From DATJJW01 sp035491935 (GTDB lineage Bacteria; Pseudomonadota; Alphaproteobacteria; ATCC43930; CGMCC-115725), in assembly GCA_035491935.1 (NCBI GenBank), contig DATJJW010000105.1, forward strand, positions 1 through 12,848: a DNA stretch of 12,848 nt, read 5' to 3'. The notes beneath the pieces are model-generated. The model was not told where the DNA came from. It made no database searches and was given only the letters and a program-made list of their open reading frames with translations. Shown one piece after another: positions 8,772 to 12,848 of this stretch. The stretch's first letter is position 1, and every line of letters begins with the position of its first letter. A program made the translations under genes and the position numbers.

Positions 8772-9590
8772 TTAGCCGGCTTTCCTGCGTGGGCGCACCT
8801 TGGGCGGCTGGCTGGTATTGGCGGCGCTCTTGCGCAAGGCCTCCAGCAGATCGTCGCCCTTCGCCGTCTTGGGCGGGGCTTTGCGCCGGGGCAGCTTGCG
8901 GCCCTCCTGCTTCGCCTTGACCAGATCGGCCAGGGCCGCCTCGTAGCGGTCATGGAACGCGCTCGGATCGAAGGTGCCGCGCTTGGTCTCGATGATGTGG
9001 CGGGCGAGATCGATCATCTCGCCCTCGGCCTTCTGCTTCGGAATGCCCCGGAAGGATGTGGCGGCCGAGCGCACCTCGTAGTCGAAATGCAGCGTCGTCG
9101 CGATCAGCCCATCCTCATGCGCCCGGATCAGCACGGTGCGCAGGCGGCGGAACAGCACCGTATGGGCGATGGCCACGACACCGGCCTTGCGCATGGCGTC
9201 GCGGATGAGCGCGAAGCTCTCGACCGCGACCTTGTCGGCCGGCGCCAGATAATAGGGCCGGTCGAAATAGAGCAGATCGACCTCGGCGCAGGCGAGGAAA
9301 CCCTCGATATCGAGCGTCTTGTCGCTCTCCGGCACAGCTGCCGCCACCTCATCGGGATCGAGCTGGATATACTCGCCCTCACCCAGCTCATAGCCCTTCA
9401 CCTGATCTTCGCGCTCGACCGGACGGCCGGTCTCGGCATCGACATATTGCCGGTGCAGGCGGTGGCCGGTCTTGCGGTTCAAGAGATGGAAGCCGATGCG
9501 CTCGGATGTCGAGGCCGCGGTATAGAGCGCCACCGGGCAACCCAGTTCCCCCAGCTTCAGGAATCCTTTCCAATTCGCGCGTGCCGCCAT
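8772..9590 (-). CDS. ku: Bacterial Ku DNA end-binding protein, second paralogue
   Basis: This second single-domain Ku has 272 residues and opens with ANWKGFLKLGELGCPVALY. It keeps the family landmarks HRQYVDAETG, LDIEGFL, ESFALIRDAM and TLHFDYEVRS. The tail holds two basic patches (KLPRRKAPPK and KVRPRRKAG) around a LLEALRKS helix; the basic end runs past that helix further than in the first Ku, which could add DNA contacts. The ATG at 9590 has a good GGAGG site 8 bp upstream (9599-9603). It is the first gene of a probable ku-ligD operon. Aligned by eye, it is similar to the first Ku along its whole length but differs at most positions, so the pair diverged long ago. The two may form separate homodimers or a heterodimer; the sequence cannot decide this. 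Confidence 0.95.
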   Translation of the reverse strand: MAARANWKGFLKLGELGCPVALYTAASTSERIGFHLLNRKTGHRLHRQYVDAETGRPVEREDQVKGYELGEGEYIQLDPDEVAAAVPESDKTLDIEGFLACAEVDLLYFDRPYYLAPADKVAVESFALIRDAMRKAGVVAIAHTVLFRRLRTVLIRAHEDGLIATTLHFDYEVRSAATSFRGIPKQKAEGEMIDLARHIIETKRGTFDPSAFHDRYEAALADLVKAKQEGRKLPRRKAPPKTAKGDDLLEALRKSAANTSQPPKVRPRRKAG

Positions 9591-9598
9591 GGAGCCCG

Positions 9599-9603
9599 CC
9601 TCC
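9599..9603 (-). promoter_or_regulatory. Ribosome binding site of ku2
   Basis: GGAGG on the minus strand lies 8 bp before the ATG at 9590. It is the clearest Shine-Dalgarno site in the locus, whereas ligD behind it has no comparable site. Confidence 0.6.
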
Positions 9604-9712
9604 GTTTCCGAGTCGCCTCATGTTTTTGAGTCAATCCCAGGGCAGTCAGCCGGTTCCGGCCAAGGCCGCGCGGCACGCCCATGAAGTTAATAAAAATTTA
9701 TCCAATGCCGCC

Positions 9713-9741
9713 TTGCAACCTCAGGTTCGGAAAACCATACT
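9713..9741 (+). promoter_or_regulatory. Possible sigma70-type promoter for the orphan two-gene unit
   Basis: TTGCAA (9713-9718) and CATACT (9736-9741) are separated by exactly 17 bp; each matches the housekeeping consensus at 4 of 6 positions. An AT-rich tract at 9686-9702, conspicuous in this GC-rich DNA, sits just upstream and could act as an UP element. Transcription would start near 9748, about 60 bp before the ATG at 9811. The site is predicted from sequence only. Confidence 0.35.
9717..9727. repeat. Short palindrome AACCT-C-AGGTT overlapping the possible promoter
   Basis: This perfect 5-bp inverted repeat with a one-base centre covers the end of the candidate -35 element and the start of the spacer. 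That is where a repressor operator could sit. A palindrome this short can arise by chance. Confidence 0.25.
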
Positions 9742-9810
9742 GGGCGGAACGCCTCGCTTACGCTTCGCTTGTCATTCGTCTGCCTGAAATCGCTTTTTTA
9801 GGGTGAGTCC

Positions 9811-10494
9811 ATGGATCGGATCGATTTCTCGAACACGTTGGCCACGCTCAAACTGAGCACCGCCATGTGTCATGGTTTCGAGGAAGAAGCCTACGCGGCG
9901 ATGCTGGGACTCATCTTCTTCCGCCTCATGACCACTTCCGGACGGATCGCCTTCGACCGCGCGGTTTCAAAGAAAATCCTGGATCGCGATGTCATGAACA
10001 GGTTTGGCTCGCGCAATATCTTCTATCAGCAGATCCAACAGCTACGCCGCAGCGCTTATCAAAACGCGGTCGACCTTCAGGAGATCGACAATGCGTATTT
10101 TCTGGTAGCCAATCCCTGGTGCCTGACGAATACCGAATTCCATCATTGCAGGGCCTACCTGGACGATGACAACACGCCGCAATTGAGTCAGTTCGACAAG
10201 ACCATCCTCAACAGTGATCGTTTGTTCTTCGCAGGCGAAATGAGCGGCATCGCCCAGCTTTTCGGCAAGCTGGTTCTCGACAAATATTGGCCGAACCTCT
10301 TTGAGGGTTTGGCTGTAGACACTTCGATGATGTCACCCGCGCTCGCTGTCGGATCGGTGTTGACCGCTGCCTTTCAATATGGGGCCCAAAAAATCACAAT
10401 TGCCGACCTGAGGCGCCGCTACGAGGTTGATCTCGTCCGGCGTAACCATCTCTATGGAATGTCGGCGTTTGGTCCATTAGCATCCGCCGGATGA
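9811..10494 (+). CDS. Conserved-looking protein of unknown function, first gene of a coupled pair
   Basis: I do not recognise this 227-residue protein. It has no signal peptide and no clear membrane helix, and appears mostly alpha-helical and soluble. A hydrophobic stretch at 29-40 (AAMLGLIFFRLM) looks like a buried or amphipathic helix. Cys and His cluster at C20-H21 and at C104, H111, H112 and C113 (NPWC then FHHC), which could form a metal site, but this is inference. A basic segment near the end (ADLRRRYEVDLVRR, 198-211) could contact nucleic acid or a membrane. GGGTGA lies 4 bp before the ATG at 9811. The stop overlaps the next start as ATGA, so both proteins are probably made from one message and may work together. 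The DNA is visibly less GC-rich than the neighbouring genes, consistent with horizontal acquisition. Confidence 0.75.
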   Translation: MDRIDFSNTLATLKLSTAMCHGFEEEAYAAMLGLIFFRLMTTSGRIAFDRAVSKKILDRDVMNRFGSRNIFYQQIQQLRRSAYQNAVDLQEIDNAYFLVANPWCLTNTEFHHCRAYLDDDNTPQLSQFDKTILNSDRLFFAGEMSGIAQLFGKLVLDKYWPNLFEGLAVDTSMMSPALAVGSVLTAAFQYGAQKITIADLRRRYEVDLVRRNHLYGMSAFGPLASAG

Positions 10495-10739
10495 TGAGCA
10501 TGGAAGCGATCTACAAATATTCCCGCCGGATCGATTCGAAATACTGCATCCTCTTCGGGGTGCTGGCATTCATCTTCATGCTCGTCCACAACAAGCCGAT
10601 CAGCTTGGTACCGCTAGGCATTTTCTTTGTCTGGGCCGGCATCAATTATGGTTCGGAATACAAACCCTTCAGCGCAACAATCAGCATCGGTGGGGGGATA
10701 ATCGCAATACTGAGCTATTTCATCATAAGGTCGCTTTAG
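10491..10739 (+). CDS. Small three-helix membrane protein of unknown function
   Basis: This 82-residue protein has a short basic N-terminus (YKYSRRIDSK) and three hydrophobic segments, about residues 19-33, 37-54 and 62-80, so it should be an inner-membrane protein. I recognise no family. It starts inside the stop of the upstream gene (ATGA at 10491-10494), the usual arrangement for coupled translation, and a second ATG lies at 10494. It therefore probably works with the soluble 227-residue protein, for example as its membrane anchor or effector; that role is inference. Its base composition is the least GC-rich of the genes in this window. The TAG stop at 10737-10739 overlaps a TAA stop on the opposite strand. 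Confidence 0.7.
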   Translation: MMSMEAIYKYSRRIDSKYCILFGVLAFIFMLVHNKPISLVPLGIFFVWAGINYGSEYKPFSATISIGGGIIAILSYFIIRSL

Positions 10740-11023
10740 GCAGACTGGACACGCGCTATGGCGAGCCGTGTACCGAAGTACATGCCGGGCGTCCCGATTG
10801 GCCGGTAGCTGACCCCTAGATGGAACTGCGCATAAAAGGCGGCCGCGACATTGATACCGGCCAAGTCCACCTCGCCGGCGGCGATCATGACTTTGGGGGC
10901 CAGATAGCTCGAATAGCTAATCTGGCCGGGCCCGTGCGGCACCGCACCGGTGAACGCACCGGTCTCCGCTGGCGACAGACCCGCGGTTCCGGCCCTTTTC
11001 AAAGCCGCTCCGGATAGGCACAC
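10736..11023 (-). pseudogene. Possible gene remnant or small gene in the gap before the K+ channel
   Basis: The 314 bp between 10740 and 11053 have no convincing plus-strand gene. On the minus strand a frame closing with TAA at 10736-10738 reads like protein: the last 60 residues include LAPKVMIAAGE, AAAFYAQFHLGVSYRP and MYFGTRLAIARV. Their alternating polar and apolar residues suit beta strands, as in an outer-membrane barrel end. Third codon positions are mostly G or C. A GTG at 11023 would give 95 residues and an ATG at 10888 only 50. The frame stays open further upstream, but there it is antisense to the K+ channel and does not look coding. No ribosome site is convincing. It may be the end of a truncated gene, a small gene, or chance. 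Confidence 0.25.
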
Positions 11024-11053
11024 TCCGCCACGGCTCCGTCCTACCCCATTTCC

Positions 11054-11956
11054 ATGATGCCGATGGCCCGACGACACCACCGCCCCGTAAAGCAGATGCC
11101 GCTGCGCCCCAACGCCTACACAATGGCCAAGAAGGGTATTGCGCGCTTCGACTGGCGCGACCCCTATCATGTGCTGATCACACTGGGCTGGCCGAGCTTC
11201 TTCCTGACCTTCATCCTGACCGACCTGGCGATTAACGTACTGTTCGCCGGGTTTTATCTGCTGCAGCCCGGCGACATCGCCAATGCCAAGCCCGGCAGCT
11301 TCGCCGATGCTTTCTTCTTCAGCATGGAGACCCTGGCCACGGTCGGATACGGGCTGATGGCACCGGTCACCACATATGGCCATGTCGTCTCGGTCATCGA
11401 GATCCTGGTCGGGCTCTGCTTCACCGCGATCGCCACCGGCCTGACATTCGTGCGCTTCTCCAAGGCCAAGGCGAAGATCATGAATGCTCAGAAGGCAGTG
11501 GTCGCCCGCCATCATGGCCATCCGACCCTGATGATCCGGATCGCCAACGGCCGCAACAGCATGTTGACCGATGTGCGGGCACGGCTCGCCGTGCTGCTGT
11601 CCGAGATCACACCTGAAGGCGTGTTCTTCCGCCGCATCCACGACCTGCCCCTCCAACGCGACTGGCTGCCGATCTTCGGGCTGACCTGGACACTGATGCA
11701 CCGCATCGACGAAAGCAGCCCGCTCCACGGCATGGACCACGGCGCCATGGTAGCCGGCGACGTGCGCTTCTTCCTCAACGTCGACGGCCAGGACTATCCC
11801 TTGAGCGCCAGGGTCCAGGATACCTGGGGCTACCCGGCGAGCGAGATCGTCTTCGGCATGCGCTACGCCGACGCCGTCTCGCAGGATGCCGCGCGACGCA
11901 CGACCGCCGACCTTACCCGGCTCAGCCTGCTGGAACCGGAGGATGATTCCGCCTGA
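11054..11956 (+). CDS. KirBac-type inward-rectifier potassium channel
   Basis: The 300-residue product matches prokaryotic inward-rectifier K+ channels, which form tetramers in the inner membrane. A slide-helix region with WRDPYHVLIT (34-43) leads into the first helix (about 46-70). The pore helix and selectivity filter follow in FFFSMETLATVGYG, with TVGYG at 96-100. The second helix (about 108-134) ends in FVRFSKAKAKIM, and a cytoplasmic beta-rich domain (about 150-285) completes the fold with family features such as TLMIRIANGRNSM and LTWTLMHRIDESSPL. Length is close to the usual 300-330. The start is uncertain: ATGs lie at 11054, 11057, 11063, 11096 and 11123, none with a strong ribosome site. 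Conserved sequence begins near residue 20, so 11054 to 11096 are all possible. It appears to be transcribed alone. Confidence 0.93.
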   Translation: MMPMARRHHRPVKQMPLRPNAYTMAKKGIARFDWRDPYHVLITLGWPSFFLTFILTDLAINVLFAGFYLLQPGDIANAKPGSFADAFFFSMETLATVGYGLMAPVTTYGHVVSVIEILVGLCFTAIATGLTFVRFSKAKAKIMNAQKAVVARHHGHPTLMIRIANGRNSMLTDVRARLAVLLSEITPEGVFFRRIHDLPLQRDWLPIFGLTWTLMHRIDESSPLHGMDHGAMVAGDVRFFLNVDGQDYPLSARVQDTWGYPASEIVFGMRYADAVSQDAARRTTADLTRLSLLEPEDDSA

Positions 11957-12033
11957 GGCAAGATAATCGCCGAGAGGCGGAAACACCCTTTCCCTGCCGC
12001 CCCGCCTCGTCGATGATGGCACCCGTAGCGATT

Positions 12034-12038
12034 GGGGG
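12034..12038 (+). promoter_or_regulatory. Ribosome binding site of the phasin-like gene
   Basis: GGGGG lies directly against the ATG at 12039 but 6 bp before the ATG at 12045, so it supports the second ATG as the start. Confidence 0.4.
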
Positions 12039-12044
12039 ATGCCG

Positions 12045-12521
12045 ATGCCAAGCCGGAACCAGAAACGGACTCAGAGACGAGCAGTGCATGCCACAGCCGC
12101 GATGATGCGCAATGGTGCGCGGCTGGGGGAACTCGGTACCGTCGCCTCGACCGTCATTGCCAGGCGCATGGCGCTGAGCATGGCCGGCGACCACAGCGAG
12201 GTCCCGGCCATGGTGCCGGAAAAGCTCGCCGCCTTCGGCGCGGCCGGTGCCGCGCTGCTGCACGGCTCGGCGGCGATCGGCGGGGTGGTCGGCCGCTATG
12301 CCATGGCCGAGGCGGCGGAGGGTGCCGCCACCGCGATGAAGCTGGCTCAGTGCCACGATCCCGCAAGCCTGATGCTGGCCCATAGCCAGTCCGTCGGCGC
12401 CGCCTGGGGCCGGTGGCTATCGTTCATGGCCGAGATGGGCGCCGGCATGGCGATCGGCACGAGCGCCGCCATGCGTCCGGTGCACCGTGCAGCCCGGCGT
12501 AACGCGAAAAGGCTGGGTTAG
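12045..12521 (+). CDS. Phasin-like family protein
   Basis: This 158-residue, Ala-rich, mainly helical protein resembles alphaproteobacterial phasin-family proteins, which coat polyhydroxyalkanoate granules or act as general helical surfactants. The family-like pattern is a central VPEKLAAFGAAGAALL block, a long amphipathic helix, a LAHSQSVGAAWGRW segment and an ending of the form P-h-+-x5-N-x-+-L, here PVHRAARRNAKRLG. Arg-rich residues at the N-terminus (NQKRTQRRA) are unusual but could be disordered. Two ATGs lie 6 bp apart (12039 and 12045); the second has properly spaced purines upstream. No PHA synthase gene is in the window, so a granule role rests on family resemblance alone. Its TAG stop overlaps the stop of the convergent DUF3309 gene by 4 bp. 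Confidence 0.6.
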   Translation: MPSRNQKRTQRRAVHATAAMMRNGARLGELGTVASTVIARRMALSMAGDHSEVPAMVPEKLAAFGAAGAALLHGSAAIGGVVGRYAMAEAAEGAATAMKLAQCHDPASLMLAHSQSVGAAWGRWLSFMAEMGAGMAIGTSAAMRPVHRAARRNAKRLG

Positions 12522-12670
12522 CGTCGGCGGGCGAATAGGAACAACAGCAATATAATCAGCAGGATGCCGAGGCCGCCGCTGGGATAGTAGCCCCAGCCGG
12601 CGCTGTAGGGGTAGACCGGCACCGAGCCGATCAGCAGCACGATCACGATGATGAGGAGCAGAAGCCTCAT
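12518..12670 (-). CDS. DUF3309 family small membrane protein
   Basis: This 50-residue protein fits the DUF3309 pattern: a hydrophobic helix (LLLLIIVIVLLIGS), the central VPVYPYSAGWGYYPSGGLG segment, a second helix (ILLIILLLFLF) and a basic end (ARRR). The family is common in Proteobacteria and has no known function to my knowledge; it is presumably an inner-membrane hairpin. The frame extends 30 codons upstream to 12760, but the ATG at 12670 has AGGGTG 5 bp upstream and gives the family's normal length. The gene faces the phasin-like gene, with shared stop-codon bases at 12518-12521. Confidence 0.82.
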   Translation of the reverse strand: MRLLLLIIVIVLLIGSVPVYPYSAGWGYYPSGGLGILLIILLLFLFARRR

Positions 12671-12675
12671 GGCGG

Positions 12676-12681
12676 CACCCT
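12676..12681 (-). promoter_or_regulatory. Ribosome binding site of the DUF3309 gene
   Basis: AGGGTG on the minus strand lies 5 bp before the ATG at 12670. It decides for this start over the upstream extension to 12760. Confidence 0.55.
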
Positions 12682-12775
12682 GAAAGTCGTGGTTGACGCA
12701 TCGCAGAACACCGCTCGGGCATTTTAGGTCCATCGCCGGTTTGCGGCCCGGCTCGCGCACCCCACATCCTCGTCC

Positions 12776-12848
12776 ATGAGAAGCACCAGCGATTTTGGTA
12801 TCGACGACCGGTTTCGGCGCTTAAAGGAACTGGGGCGCCGTATCCTGG
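12776..12848 (+). CDS. Start of an unidentified gene (partial)
   Basis: From the ATG at 12776 the frame stays open to the window edge, giving 24 residues: MRSTSDFGIDDRFRRLKELG and then RRIL. The charged amphipathic pattern is protein-like, and the in-frame stop at 12725-12727 leaves this ATG as the only start I can find. No ribosome site is clear. Too little is visible to name a product. The 105 bp before it would be a divergent promoter region shared with the DUF3309 gene. Confidence 0.35.
   Translation, partial: MRSTSDFGIDDRFRRLKELGRRIL

Noticed and set aside
8517..9629. Plus-strand frame of 370 codons opposite ku2 and the start of ligD
   Set aside because: It is a shadow of two well-identified genes; its codon positions mirror theirs.
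11974..12008. Hairpin GAGGCGG...CCGCCTC after the K+ channel gene as a terminator
   Set aside because: The loop is 21 bases and no T tract follows the stem, so it does not qualify as an intrinsic terminator.
10736..12022. Long minus-strand frame of about 428 codons covering the whole K+ channel gene
   Set aside because: Over 11054-11956 it is antisense to a clear KirBac channel and reads as low-complexity His/Gly/Asp-rich sequence, typical of a shadow frame in GC-rich DNA. Only its last part, outside the channel gene, is kept as a possible remnant.
11922..12383. Minus-strand frame of 153 codons opposite the phasin-like gene
   Set aside because: His/Arg/Gly-rich sequence without domain features. 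The plus-strand frame has a spaced ribosome site and family-like sequence.
12693..12726. TTGACG followed by a TTTTA-type box as a promoter for the last partial gene
   Set aside because: The gap between the boxes is over 20 bp, too long for a sigma70 promoter, and nothing resembling a -10 box lies at 17 bp.

Overview
The window is GC-rich bacterial chromosome with tightly packed genes and no RNA gene, insertion sequence or CRISPR array that I can see. Codon use, the proteobacterial 3'-phosphoesterase–ligase–polymerase order of LigD, duplicated ku genes, a KirBac-type channel, a phasin-like protein and a DUF3309 protein together suggest an alphaproteobacterium of the Rhodospirillales or Rhizobiales type. 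That placement is inference, since there is no rRNA or marker gene to fix it.

Left part (1-5153): the last 15 codons of a plus-strand gene end at a strong hairpin terminator. Three minus-strand genes follow. Read in their own direction they are a HAD-IIB (Cof-type) phosphatase, a large cytosolic GH15 glucoamylase-family enzyme 26 bp behind it, and a membrane-anchored EAL-domain c-di-GMP phosphodiesterase. The first two look like an operon for an intracellular glucan or phosphosugar pathway.

Middle (5341-9590): a complete bacterial non-homologous end-joining locus. ku1 (plus) runs head-on into ligD (minus), and their stop codons share 4 bp. A second, divergent ku lies directly upstream of ligD in the same direction, 3 bp away, so ku2-ligD should be one transcript. 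LigD keeps the visible catalytic residues of all three domains. Ku dimers would hold the DNA ends and recruit LigD to trim, fill and seal them.

Right part (9811-12848): a lower-GC two-gene unit of unknown function comes first, a soluble 227-residue protein whose stop overlaps the start of an 82-residue three-helix membrane protein. A 314-bp gap follows; it may hold a decayed or small minus-strand gene. Then come a KirBac-like inward-rectifier potassium channel, a phasin-like protein, a convergent 50-residue DUF3309 membrane protein, and the start of a further plus-strand gene cut by the window edge.

The best candidates for something undescribed are the orphan two-gene unit at 9811-10739 and the ku/ligD/ku arrangement. 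Three convergent junctions in the window have the same 4-bp stop overlap (TTAG); one of them involves a doubtful reading frame.
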